64,000 nucleotides of DNA from Collimonas fungivorans (GCF_001584145.1 NZ_CP013232.1:2914001-2978000), one strand, 5' to 3'; counted from the stretch's first letter, positions 56,270 through 64,000 are shown. Notes: generated from the letters alone by a model not told the origin. Numbers and translations: made by a program.

Positions 56270-57334
56270 TTATCCGATCGGGTGATGGTGGAAAGCCGAA
56301 TAGCGGCCGGTGACGTGGTGCTCCAGCTGGCGCTCTATGTCGGCTAGCAGGGAAGAAGCGCCGACACGGAACAGTTCCGGTTCCAGCCAGGCCCTGCCCA
56401 GCTCTTCTTTCATAAGGACCTGGTAATCCAGCATGCCCTTGGCGCTGGATACGCCGCCGGCCGGCTTGTAGCCGACGCGAAAGCCGGTGCGCGCTTCATA
56501 CAGGCGGATCATGCGCAGCATGACCAGCGTCACCAGCGGCGTGGCGTTGACGGCTTCCTTGCCGGTGGAAGTCTTGATGAAGTCGGCGCCGCCCATCATG
56601 CATATCATGGAAGCCTTGGCGACGTTGCGCATGGTCTTCAGCTCGCCGGTCGCGAGGATCGCCTTGACGTGGGCGCTGCCGGCGGCCTGGCGGAAATCCT
56701 GCATCTCGGCATACAGGGCGCGCCAATTCCCGGTCAGTACATGCTCCCTGGTAATGACGATGTCGATTTCCGCGGCGCCGTCGCGCACCGACGCTTCGAT
56801 TTCCTTCAGCTTCAGCTCGTGCGGGATCAGTCCCGCCGGGAAACCGGTGGACACGGCTGCCACCGGAATCCCGGAATCGCCCAGCGCCTGCACCGCCGTG
56901 CTTACAAAACGGTGGTAAACGCACACCGCGCCGGTATGCAATGTGGGTTCGCCGAAGCCGAGCGCGTTCAACAGGTCCGGACGCACAGGCATGATGGCCT
57001 TGGCGCACAAGCGCTTGACGCGTTCGGCAGTGTCGTCGCCGTTGAGGGTGGTCAGGTCGATGCAGGTGATGGCCTTCAGCAGCCAGCCCGCCTGCGCATC
57101 TTTCTTCACCGAGCGGCGCCCGGGCAGCGTTGCTATGCGGCGCTCCGCTGCGGACAGGTTGACGCGGATGTCGTCGATCCAGCTGCTGTCGAAGCTGTGG
57201 CCGGCGTTGCGGGAATCTTCGTGCAATCCGCCAGGATTGCCGACGATGGGAGCGCTAACAATCTCACTAGCGGGATTGAGCGCAACGGCGCGCGGACGCG
57301 GCACGGCGCTTGGTGTTTTGGAGGCGGATGTCAT
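56270..57334 (-). CDS. deoC: Deoxyribose-phosphate aldolase
   Basis: Class I aldolase that splits 2-deoxyribose-5-phosphate into glyceraldehyde-3-phosphate and acetaldehyde, 354 residues from the ATG at 57334; a longer frame to 57490 has an unlikely leader. Family motifs include CIDLTTLNGDDT, VCVYHRFV, AVSTGFPAG, AEIDIVI, AHVKAILATGEL and GADFIKTSTGKEAVNAT with the Schiff-base lysine. The protein is longer than E. coli DeoC and has an N-terminal extension of about 80 residues, as in the long DERA subgroup. First gene of the operon, divergent from deoR. Confidence 0.93.
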   Translation of the reverse strand: MTSASKTPSAVPRPRAVALNPASEIVSAPIVGNPGGLHEDSRNAGHSFDSSWIDDIRVNLSAAERRIATLPGRRSVKKDAQAGWLLKAITCIDLTTLNGDDTAERVKRLCAKAIMPVRPDLLNALGFGEPTLHTGAVCVYHRFVSTAVQALGDSGIPVAAVSTGFPAGLIPHELKLKEIEASVRDGAAEIDIVITREHVLTGNWRALYAEMQDFRQAAGSAHVKAILATGELKTMRNVAKASMICMMGGADFIKTSTGKEAVNATPLVTLVMLRMIRLYEARTGFRVGYKPAGGVSSAKGMLDYQVLMKEELGRAWLEPELFRVGASSLLADIERQLEHHVTGRYSAFHHHPIG

Positions 57335-57510
57335 AATCGTGGCGACGCCGCGAAGGCGTGCGCAAACCGGGTCGATAGGATGCTGGCAACAGGCATGTCG
57401 GTTATCTCCGTGAACGCATTGAATGCGTTTCCTTTTTTGGCGATCATGCGGACTGGTCGCCGCCGGCTGGTTTTGGCGGGACTGAAGCACGCAAGTTCAC
57501 AATGAGTTTT

Positions 57511-57528
57511 ATGTTACGCCAATAACAT
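57511..57528. promoter_or_regulatory. DeoR operator palindrome
   Basis: ATGTTA-cgccaa-TAACAT is a perfect 6-bp dyad with a six-base spacer. Its core TGTTA-N6-TAACA has the same half-sites and spacing as the E. coli DeoR operator (TGTTAGAATTCTAACA, from memory). It lies between deoC and deoR. Two further TAACAT half-sites occur as a direct repeat at 57555-57560 and 57567-57572. Confidence 0.8.
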
Positions 57529-57622
57529 TTATTCCTGCAACATATTTTTTGTAATAACATATCGGCTAACATTGCATCAAATGACATCAAAATCGATCAA
57601 CACTCACAACGGAAATTCCAAG

Positions 57623-58414
57623 ATGCTGCAAACCGCTGGCGCCAAAGCCCGAACTCTCCGGCTGGTTCGGATGCAGGAACTGATCAACAGCAAGGGCCCG
57701 ACGCAGCTCGGCAAGGTGGCGGAACAGCTGGGCGTGACGGAGATGACGATCCGCCGCGACCTGGCTTCGGCCGATTCGCCGCTGGCCTGCCTGGGCGGTT
57801 TTGTGCTGGAAGCCACCTTGCCGAGCGCTGACGAAAAATATTCCCTGGACGAAGAAATCGACCACCACACTGTACGCAAGCGCCTGGCCTGCCAGCGCGC
57901 GGCGCAGTGGGTGGAAGACGGCGACAGCCTGTTCATCGATTGCGGCACTACCATGATCCATTTCGCCGAGGCGCTGCCGCCCGGCATGACGCTCAGCGTG
58001 GTGTGCTATTCGATGAACATCGCCGCCATCGTCAGCCGGCGACCGAACACGCAGCTGATCCTGCTGGGAGGTTTGTACCACCCCTCCTCCGCCACTTTCT
58101 ACTCGGATGAGGCGGTGCACTACCTGGGCAGCCTGGGCGTGAACAAGGCTTTCCTGTCGGCCGGCGGCGCAGACCTGCAGCGCGGCGCCAGCTGCTCGAA
58201 TTTCCACGAGGTGGCGGTCAAGCAGGCGGCGATACGCAGCGCCGGGCAAAGTTTCCTGGTGGTGGACGAGAGCAAGCTGGGCCGGGTGCGGCCGGCGTTT
58301 TTCAGTCCGCTGGACGTGTTCTCGCGCATCGCCGTCGGCGGTACGCCAGATGCGGCCTTGCGCAAGCAGTTCAAGGGTTTGCCGCTGGATATCGCCAATC
58401 CGCCGATGGCTTGA
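57623..58414 (+). CDS. deoR: DeoR-family repressor of the deoxyribose operon
   Basis: A 263-residue regulator from the ATG at 57623; a TTG at 57572 and an ATG at 57581 are upstream alternatives that lack a ribosome site. The N-terminal winged helix-turn-helix reads LGKVAEQLGVTEMTIRRDLA. The sensor domain carries FIDCGTTMIHFAEALP, VVCYSMNIA, LLGGLYHPSSATFY and VVDESKLGRVRPA, segments that closely follow E. coli DeoR rather than a generic family member. Deoxyribose-5-phosphate is the known inducer of DeoR and the expected one here. Divergent from deoC across a region holding the palindrome 57511-57528. Confidence 0.9.
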   Translation: MLQTAGAKARTLRLVRMQELINSKGPTQLGKVAEQLGVTEMTIRRDLASADSPLACLGGFVLEATLPSADEKYSLDEEIDHHTVRKRLACQRAAQWVEDGDSLFIDCGTTMIHFAEALPPGMTLSVVCYSMNIAAIVSRRPNTQLILLGGLYHPSSATFYSDEAVHYLGSLGVNKAFLSAGGADLQRGASCSNFHEVAVKQAAIRSAGQSFLVVDESKLGRVRPAFFSPLDVFSRIAVGGTPDAALRKQFKGLPLDIANPPMA

Positions 58415-58421
58415 ATCACCG

Positions 58422-58464
58422 AAGAATCACATGCCCCGACAATGGCGGCATGTGGGTTCTTGTT
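58422..58464 (+). terminator. Rho-independent terminator after deoR
   Basis: CACATGCC (58428-58435) pairs with GGCATGTG (58447-58454). Flanking AAGAA/TTCTT extends the stem, and TTCTTGTT follows. It starts eight bases after the deoR stop. The structure may also serve the convergent gene ending at 58520. Confidence 0.75.
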
Positions 58465-58519
58465 GCATTATCCTGGCGCAGGCACGGATCCTGGCAGGAC
58501 ATCAATTAGCCGTGCAAAG

Positions 58520-59083
58520 TTAATGCTTAGTGCTACGTACGATATGGTAGGCAAAAGCCGAAGCCACTGGCGCCCCGTCCAGTTTTGCAGGTGAAAACTG
58601 CGTCGACTGCAGCCCTTTGATTGTCGTGTACGCCAGGATTCTTTCATCGTCGCTTAGCACGATTTCCCCATTGCTCTTGGCGCCTAAAATATCGACAGCG
58701 CTGACAGATCCGGTTTCGTCGACATGCACGATCAGTCTTACATCTTCCTTGTGAGAGCTTGTGTTATCCGAGCGGATTCCTCGCGACACCCCTAGATTTC
58801 GCAATAAGCTACGGATATTTGGCGACGGGAACGGAGGGATGACATTGTCATCGGTGATATCGACAAATTTCCGCCACAGCGATTTTTCATCGACAGACAA
58901 CTCATCCCAGCTTTTATTGACGTCCACGCTAATTCCAAGCGAGGCACGGCTTTTGCTGAGGGATGACCCGGTTTGCGCATCGCCGACAGCGATGGAATAT
59001 TCTCCTTCCGCCGCGTGCACGGGCAATAAAAGGCAACTCGCGATTAAAACCGGTGAAACCGTCCGAACCAAAAAATTGATCAT
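58520..59083 (-). CDS. Secreted protein with TonB C-terminal-like domain
   Basis: A 187-residue protein from the ATG at 59083. A signal peptide (MINFLVRTVSPVLIASCLLL, cleavage near VHAAEG) is followed by an unassigned middle and a C-terminal domain of about residues 110-187. That end has the TonB_C pattern: RLIVHVDETGSVSAVDILG, then TTIKGLQSTQFSPAKLDGAP. Classic TonB proteins have an uncleaved anchor and a Pro-rich linker; here the segment ends in a likely cleavage site and there is no such linker. No exbB/exbD is nearby. Function unknown. Confidence 0.6.
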   Translation of the reverse strand: MINFLVRTVSPVLIASCLLLPVHAAEGEYSIAVGDAQTGSSLSKSRASLGISVDVNKSWDELSVDEKSLWRKFVDITDDNVIPPFPSPNIRSLLRNLGVSRGIRSDNTSSHKEDVRLIVHVDETGSVSAVDILGAKSNGEIVLSDDERILAYTTIKGLQSTQFSPAKLDGAPVASAFAYHIVRSTKH

Positions 59084-59466
59084 GTATTTAATCTCAGGTA
59101 ATAAAATCAAAAATTGCACCACTGTCTGCTGCTTAAAGAAAAACGGGAGGCACGGACGGAGTTGCCGCCCCGGCATTTTGCTTGCCGGACAGCTGACTTG
59201 TCAAACTGAAAACCGGCAGCAATCGGGAGACTGCTCGTGTTTTGCCAGAATATCGAGGAACGGCCCTTATGCCCATATAATCGGCAGTAAAAGCGCCATC
59301 CTCGGCATTTGAATGCTATATTGCCCCATTGCAACTTATTGTTTGGGTGAGGAACAGCGTAGTTTGCAGATATCCATCCCGGCAGGCCCGGTGCGGAGTT
59401 GTGAGTTATATAATGGATAACTTGCGCCACATCCACTACGCGGATACCCACCCTTAGACATTGCCA
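59084..59466. other. 383-base intergenic region
   Basis: Spacer between the secreted protein (minus) and the sensor kinase (plus). Upstream sequences of both should be here. No convincing promoter, repeat or RNA gene was seen. An open frame on the minus strand (59107-59451) overlaps it but has no recognisable features. Confidence 0.35.
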
Positions 59467-60924
59467 ATGTACTCATTATTGCCCGCCTTAGTAGCCTCGG
59501 TTTTCCTCGGCTACGGCTTGTACGTACTTTGCACGCAGGGGTTCACCCGCATCGGCATCAGCTTTTCCGCGCTATGCATCATCTCGGCGTTCTGGCAGGG
59601 AACCTGGGCGGTGCTGTTCCAGGTCCACAGCCCGGGCCTGGCGATGTTCCTGATCAAGTTCGGCTACTTGCTGATCCTGTTCCTGCCGACCAGCCTGTAT
59701 CACTTCCTGACCGAGGTTTCGGATCGGCCCAGGGAGCGCCACCTGGTTTACCTGTCCTACGGGATAGCTTCGATCCTGGCGATTTTCCTGGTCGGCAGCG
59801 ACCTGTTCATTTCCGGTTTCTACGAATATTTCTGGGGCTACTACCCCAAGGCAGGACTGCTCCATCCCATCCACGTGCTGCAGACCGTGGTGGTGGTCAA
59901 CCGCGGCCTGTACATCACCTTTCTCCAGCAGAAGAACGCGCCGCCCAACAAGCGCATCAGGCTGCGCCTGTGCATTGCCGGCATACTCACTTATTTTTTT
60001 GCCGCAGTCGACTACCTGTGCAACTACGGCTTCGAATTCTATCCGCCCGGCGTGCTGTTCATCGCCGTCAGCCTGGGCATCATCACTGTGGCGATCGTGA
60101 AGTATGGATTGTTCAATCCGATGGCGATTGCGGCCAGCGTGGCCCACGAAATGCGCACACCGCTGCTGTCGATCCGCAACCAGGCGCAAGGCATCAACAA
60201 ATATATCCCGACGCTTCTGCACAGCTATGAGCTGGCGGTTGCCAACAACCTTTGCGAATCCTCGCTGCCGCCGTTCGCGATGAACTATCTGGCCACCATC
60301 GGCAAGACGCTGACACACGAGGTGGACCGCACCAATGCAGTGCTGGACATGATGCTGGCGTCGATCAAGATGGACCAGATCGACAAGACCAATTTCAGCC
60401 AGCATGGCATAGGACATTGCCTGGCCGAGGCGGTCGACCGCTACACCTATGACCGCCAGGACCGGGAGCGCATCGTGGTCGCCAACGCCGAAGAGTTCCG
60501 CTTTTACGGTTCGGATACGCTGCTGATACTGGTGCTGTTCAACCTGCTGAAAAATGCGCTGTACGCCATCAAGGCAGCCGGCAAGGGAGAAATCCGCATA
60601 TCGACGGCGCGCGGTCCGACTGTCAACCGCATGTATTTCAGCGATACCGGAACCGGCATAACCGGCGAAGCGCTGCCGAATATTTTCGACGGATTCTTTA
60701 CCACCAAACAAAGCGGCGGCACTGGCGTCGGCCTGACTTTCTGCCACCGGGTGATGGCCTCTTTCGGCGGCCGCATCCTGTGCGATTCGGTGGCCGGTCA
60801 ATATACGACATTTACCCTGGAATTTCCGATGGTTGAGGACAACACATCGGGCGATTTGTTTGCGGCGCCGGGGCTGCTCCAGGCGGAGAAAGAGGCAGTT
60901 GCCTCTCCTCCGTATGGGCCTTAG
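59467..60924 (+). CDS. Membrane sensor histidine kinase with 7TM N-terminal region
   Basis: A 485-residue sensor kinase. The first 215 residues are mostly membrane segments (seven hydrophobic stretches) and include DLFISGFYEYFWGYYPKAG, a pattern I associate with HisKA_7TM-type sensors. The H box VAHEMRTPLLSIRNQ places the phospho-acceptor at His227. Then come an N box (LFNLLKNALYAI), G1 (DTGTGI) and G2 (GGTGVGLTF), so the kinase core is complete. HEMRTPLL is also seen in CqsS/LqsS-type quorum sensors, but no CqsA-like synthase or response regulator is adjacent. An in-frame TTG at 59461 precedes the ATG; no clear ribosome site is visible. Confidence 0.82.
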   Translation: MYSLLPALVASVFLGYGLYVLCTQGFTRIGISFSALCIISAFWQGTWAVLFQVHSPGLAMFLIKFGYLLILFLPTSLYHFLTEVSDRPRERHLVYLSYGIASILAIFLVGSDLFISGFYEYFWGYYPKAGLLHPIHVLQTVVVVNRGLYITFLQQKNAPPNKRIRLRLCIAGILTYFFAAVDYLCNYGFEFYPPGVLFIAVSLGIITVAIVKYGLFNPMAIAASVAHEMRTPLLSIRNQAQGINKYIPTLLHSYELAVANNLCESSLPPFAMNYLATIGKTLTHEVDRTNAVLDMMLASIKMDQIDKTNFSQHGIGHCLAEAVDRYTYDRQDRERIVVANAEEFRFYGSDTLLILVLFNLLKNALYAIKAAGKGEIRISTARGPTVNRMYFSDTGTGITGEALPNIFDGFFTTKQSGGTGVGLTFCHRVMASFGGRILCDSVAGQYTTFTLEFPMVEDNTSGDLFAAPGLLQAEKEAVASPPYGP

Positions 60925-60957
60925 ATCAAGGACAGGCTAATACAGCCCGTTACGCCG

Positions 60958-61455
60958 TTACTCTCCTTTCTCGATTTCATATTGCCGGATCTTTTCAAGG
61001 ATGTGCTCCGGCAGCCGCGCGATTTTTTTCTCCTTGTTGGCGAAGACTATCTGCTGCTGGCCGGTCGCCACAAGCTTGCCATCCACCAGGAAGCGGAACG
61101 CCAGGGAAAACGAACATTGCTTGATTGCGAAAGTATTTACCTCGCACGCAATCTTCTGGAATGCAAATGTCTCGCACACATACTGCTGCTGCGCCTCTTT
61201 GGTGATGAAGACGCCGAGCGACTGCAGCATGTCGGCGGAAATGCATTCGAAAAACCAGCGCTCGCGGCAAATCCCCTGCCACTCGAAATGCCGGGCGAAA
61301 TAAATGTTGCCGGTGGCGTTCGAGTCTTTCAGGTACACGTCGATCGAGTGGTGGAAGGTTTTGGGCTGTGGCGCCCGCAAATAGCTGATCGGGAAAGGAA
61401 TGGTTTCTATTACGGTTTCTTGGACGACAGGACGCTGAGTCAAGATTGCAGACAT
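60958..61455 (-). CDS. Hotdog-fold acyl thioesterase-like protein
   Basis: A 165-residue protein of the 4-hydroxybenzoyl-CoA thioesterase superfamily. The ATG at 61455 has a GGGAG ribosome site eight bases away; an upstream ATG at 61497 lacks one. The segment DVYLKDSNATGNIYFARHFEWQ matches the family catalytic region, in the style of the enediyne polyketide thioesterases (CalE7/DynE7 type) rather than the Asp-containing 4HBT active site. A second region is SFSLAFRFLVDGKLVATGQQ. Substrate is unknown. Convergent with the sensor kinase gene, 33 bases away. Confidence 0.72.
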   Translation of the reverse strand: MSAILTQRPVVQETVIETIPFPISYLRAPQPKTFHHSIDVYLKDSNATGNIYFARHFEWQGICRERWFFECISADMLQSLGVFITKEAQQQYVCETFAFQKIACEVNTFAIKQCSFSLAFRFLVDGKLVATGQQQIVFANKEKKIARLPEHILEKIRQYEIEKGE

Positions 61456-61660
61456 GATGGTAACTCCCATAAGCAAATGGAAAATGGCTGTTTTCAACAG
61501 CCGCTATTGCCTCCCTGCCCGGTCCAGGCGCGAGGAAGCAGCTTATAGTGTTAATCATGTGACGCCACTTACAAGTAAGGGCGCGACAAACGGCCGCCAG
61601 GCGGCAAACGGCAATATGTGGTAGTCGCCGCAGCTTGTTTGCAATGGTTATTTGCGATGG

Positions 61661-62197
61661 TTATTTGATACGCTGTTTTTCCAGCTTGCGCGCCAGCGTG
61701 CGCCGGTGCATTCCCAGGCGCCGCGCCGTTTCGGAAATGTTGAAACCGGTTTCCACCAGCACTTCGTGGATGCGCTCCCACTCCAGCGTCTTGATCGAGG
61801 TCGAGCGGTTGCTGAGTTCAATCTCGGCAGCGCCGGCGACATGGCCGAAAGCCGCCTCGATATCGTCGGTATTGGAAGGCTTGGCCAGATACTGGCAGGC
61901 GCCAAGCTTGATCGCTTCCACCGCCGTGTTGATGCTGGCGAAACCGGTCAGCACCACGATCAGCATGGCCGGATCGTGCTTGTGCAGCATCTGTACGCAA
62001 GCCAGCCCGGAGGTGCTGTCGTTGAGCTTGAGGTCGACCACTGCATATCCCGGCGAATGCTGGCGCAGCAGCGCAGCGGCCTCGCCCAGATTCGAGGCCA
62101 GCAGGACAGCGTAATCGCGGCGCTCGAACGAGCGGCCCAGCGTGCGCGCGAAAGTGGCGTCGTCCTCGATGATCAGCAGCAGGCGGTCAGTCGCCAT
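61661..62197 (-). CDS. regA: Redox response regulator RegA/PrrA/ActR
   Basis: A 178-residue response regulator. The ATG at 62197 follows an AGGAGG site. Receiver domain: acidic pair in IIEDDATF, phospho-acceptor Asp55 (VVDLKLND), and the lysine of LAKPS. The C-terminal Fis-type helix-turn-helix, NISETARRLGMHRRTLARKLEK, is nearly the family consensus. RegA controls respiratory and other energy genes under low oxygen. The start overlaps the regB stop by 11 bases. Partner and target site are inferred from the family. Confidence 0.93.
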   Translation of the reverse strand: MATDRLLLIIEDDATFARTLGRSFERRDYAVLLASNLGEAAALLRQHSPGYAVVDLKLNDSTSGLACVQMLHKHDPAMLIVVLTGFASINTAVEAIKLGACQYLAKPSNTDDIEAAFGHVAGAAEIELSNRSTSIKTLEWERIHEVLVETGFNISETARRLGMHRRTLARKLEKQRIK

Positions 62198-63536
62198 GTC
62201 CGGCACCCTCCTCAAGGCTGATCGACGCCAGCGGCAGCGCAAGCTGGACCAGCGCTCCGCCCTGCTCCCGGTTGCGCGCGGTTACCGTGCCGCCCAGCTT
62301 GCGGGCGACGTTGACCACAAAAAACAGCCCAAGGCCACTGCCTGGCCGTCCCTTGCTCGACTGGTAAGGCTTGCCCAGGTGCGCCAGCATGGCAGGCGCA
62401 AAACCGGGACCGCTGTCGCTCACCACCAGGGTCAGCGCATCGGCTTCCCGCGTTGCTTCCAGGCTGACCCACTGCGGCGAGGCTTCGAGCGCGTTGTCGA
62501 GCACGTTGCAGATCATCTGCTTGAGGGCGGAATCGAAAGCCACCGGCATATCCTGCTCGATCCGGTTTTCATAGGCAAACGAAACGATCGGCCGGGTCGC
62601 ACACCATTCCTTGGCCAGGTCGTTGAGGAAAGTGCTGATGGTGGTCTTCACCGACGATTCGCCGCGCGCCTCGCCGGCCGACAGCAGGATGCCGCTGACG
62701 ATGCTCTTGCAGCGCTGCAGCTGGGCTTGCATCTCGCCGATTTCTTCCAGCAGTTCGCTGTTCTTGCTGAACTCCGGCATGCGCCGCCAGTCGCCCAGGA
62801 TCACCGACAAGGTGGCCAGCGGCGTACCGAGTTCGTGCGCGGCGCCGGAAGCCAGCAGGCCCATGCGCACGATGTGGTCCTCCTCCGCCGCACGCTGGCG
62901 CAAATCGGCCAGCTGGGCGTCGCCGGCGCGCAGGTTGCGGCCGATGCGGGTGATGAAAAACACCAGCAAGGCGGCATTCAGCACAAAACAGATCAGCAGA
63001 CCTTCGACATACAGGCTGGACAAGCCGTTGCCATGGTCGGGCGGCAGCGCCAGCGGTTCGGAAAACAGCGAGAGGCCGGCCAGGCAGGCGCTGGTGACGG
63101 CGACAATGGTCCAGGTCGACCAGGTTTCCAGCAGCACGGCGCTGAGGATCACCTGCAACAGGAACAGAAAGGCGAACGGATTGGTGATGCCGCCGCTGAA
63201 ATACAGCTGGGCGGTGAGGATGCCGACGTCCACCAGCAGCGCCAGGAACAGCTCGCCGTTGCTGGCCACGCGCCGTTCATGCCAGCGCAGGTGGCTGGCG
63301 ATGTTGAACGCCACCAGGCACGCCAGCACCTTCAGCATGTGCGGCAGCGGCAGGTGGATGCCGAAACCGGCGATCACGATAGCGATGGTGGTGATCTGCC
63401 CGACCACGGCGATCCAGCGCAGCTGGATCAATTGCAGCATGTTCTTGTGGCCGGCGGCGTTTTCAACGCCTGCCGCCAGCGTCCAGCGCCGCTTCAAATC
63501 TTCTGTATTTGCAAGAATATCAATTTTACTTGCCAT
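62187..63536 (-). CDS. regB: Redox sensor histidine kinase RegB/PrrB
   Basis: Membrane sensor kinase of 449 residues from the ATG at 63536; an upstream ATG at 63566 is possible. About six membrane segments fill residues 40-200. The quinone-sensing heptad GGITNPF occurs at 115-121. The H box SGAAHELGTPLATL puts the phospho-acceptor at His234, and Cys276 (LQRCKSIV) matches the redox-active cysteine of RegB. The ATPase domain has NVLDNALEAS, DSGPGF and GSGLGLFF. It overlaps the SURF1 stop by 11 bases and regA by 11, so expression with cytochrome oxidase assembly genes is likely. Confidence 0.93.
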   Translation of the reverse strand: MASKIDILANTEDLKRRWTLAAGVENAAGHKNMLQLIQLRWIAVVGQITTIAIVIAGFGIHLPLPHMLKVLACLVAFNIASHLRWHERRVASNGELFLALLVDVGILTAQLYFSGGITNPFAFLFLLQVILSAVLLETWSTWTIVAVTSACLAGLSLFSEPLALPPDHGNGLSSLYVEGLLICFVLNAALLVFFITRIGRNLRAGDAQLADLRQRAAEEDHIVRMGLLASGAAHELGTPLATLSVILGDWRRMPEFSKNSELLEEIGEMQAQLQRCKSIVSGILLSAGEARGESSVKTTISTFLNDLAKEWCATRPIVSFAYENRIEQDMPVAFDSALKQMICNVLDNALEASPQWVSLEATREADALTLVVSDSGPGFAPAMLAHLGKPYQSSKGRPGSGLGLFFVVNVARKLGGTVTARNREQGGALVQLALPLASISLEEGAGHGD

Positions 63537-64000
63537 CGTCACTTTCACGGTCGATACCATCGGCATGGGCGCCTGGCGGATGCCGCCGGCGCAGATTCCG
63601 CTCTTCCCGTCCTACCCAGAAACAGGCGCCTGCCACCATCAAGGCAAGAGCATACCAAGTGAGAGCATAAACCAGATGGTTATTGTGAAAGGCGATCACC
63701 GTCAGGCCGCCGACCGGGTGGTTGCCGCCGGTATCCTTGCTGGCCGTCGCTGCGTCTGCATCGATGAAATAAGGCGCCGCCGGCAACAGGTTGCGCGCCG
63801 CCGCTATCGCTTGCACGTCGCGCGAAAACCAGCGGTCGCCGGCCGGATCGTTGTGGCGCAGGAAGCCGCCGCCCGGCTCACTCATGCGCAGCAGTCCGCT
63901 TACCTCGGCCGGACCGACCTCCGGACCATCCTGTTCGGCGCCGGCCTTGGCCGGTACAAAACCGCGGTTGACCAGCACCACGCTGCCGTCCGCGCAGCGC
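63526..64000 (-). CDS. SURF1-family cytochrome oxidase assembly protein (5' part outside window)
   Basis: C-terminal 157 residues of a SURF1 protein; the frame is open to the right edge, reading into DGSVVLVNRGFVP, the family signature. RDVQAIAAARNLLPAAPYFID, GLTVIAFHNNHLVYALTWYAL and the final membrane helix (about the last 50 residues) also match. SURF1 assists haem insertion into cytochrome c oxidase subunit I. Roughly 80-100 N-terminal residues are missing. Its position before regB/regA is a typical Burkholderiales cox-locus arrangement. Confidence 0.9.
   Translation of the reverse strand, partial: RCADGSVVLVNRGFVPAKAGAEQDGPEVGPAEVSGLLRMSEPGGGFLRHNDPAGDRWFSRDVQAIAAARNLLPAAPYFIDADAATASKDTGGNHPVGGLTVIAFHNNHLVYALTWYALALMVAGACFWVGREERNLRRRHPPGAHADGIDRESDDGK

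Noticed and set aside
59107..59451. A 114-codon minus-strand frame in the spacer before the sensor kinase
   Set aside because: No recognisable family, no clear ribosome site, and it overlaps the start of the secreted protein gene; composition looks non-coding.
1..64000. tRNA, rRNA, CRISPR arrays, prophage or integration sites
   Set aside because: No cloverleaf, rRNA segment, regularly spaced repeat, integrase or transposase was noticed anywhere in the window.

Overview
The window reads like a chromosome segment of a betaproteobacterium of the order Burkholderiales, most plausibly Oxalobacteraceae (a Collimonas- or Janthinobacterium-like soil bacterium). The basis is high GC, a RegB/RegA redox pair directly behind a SURF1 gene, a GspDEFG/PilMNOP-type secretion cluster and a very large lipopeptide-type NRPS locus. 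The family assignment is inference; there is no rRNA or other marker gene here. No tRNA, rRNA, insertion sequence or CRISPR array was seen.

Layout. (1) 1-9112, minus strand: a tightly coupled operon for a type II secretion-like machine. In transcription order it is a di-haem cytochrome c peroxidase, gspG, gspF, gspE, PilM-, PilN-, PilO- and PilP-like proteins, and a lipoprotein secretin cut by the left edge. (2) 9113-13045: an AT-rich spacer, a stand-alone cysteine desulfurase on the plus strand, then a small minus-strand operon (orphan LIV-type binding protein, alpha/beta hydrolase, VOC protein). (3) 13174-47032, minus strand: a natural-product cluster of about 34 kb. It holds an MFS exporter, three NRPS proteins of 5361, 1170 and 2763 residues (eight modules, starter C domain, tandem thioesterases), two SyrP/TauD-like oxygenases, a 2OG oxygenase with an unusual C-terminal extension, and a JmjC-type oxygenase behind a hairpin. 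(4) 47641-58414: a deoxyribose-type catabolic locus. A sugar ABC transporter, a ribokinase-family kinase, a FucU/RbsD mutarotase, a two-domain ALDH16-like aldehyde dehydrogenase and deoC are divergent from a DeoR regulator, with an E. coli-like DeoR operator between them. (5) 58520-64000: a secreted TonB_C-like protein, an orphan 7TM sensor kinase, a hotdog thioesterase, RegA, RegB and the 3' part of a SURF1 gene.

The NRPS line is the most interesting system. Specificity positions read by eye against GrsA give Thr-Pro-Pro-(Orn-like)-(Glu-like)-Ser-Pro-(Glu-like). The first C domain looks like a lipo-initiating starter C, four internal C domains are of the dual epimerisation/condensation type, and tandem thioesterases release the product. 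The predicted product is therefore an N-acylated, probably cyclised, proline-rich octapeptide, tailored by up to four Fe(II)/2-oxoglutarate oxygenases. Protein-protein docking is also visible: both upstream proteins end in a similar acidic tail and both downstream proteins begin with a TubC-type docking domain. The deoxyribose locus is coherent by itself: import, anomer exchange, phosphorylation, DeoC cleavage and acetaldehyde oxidation.
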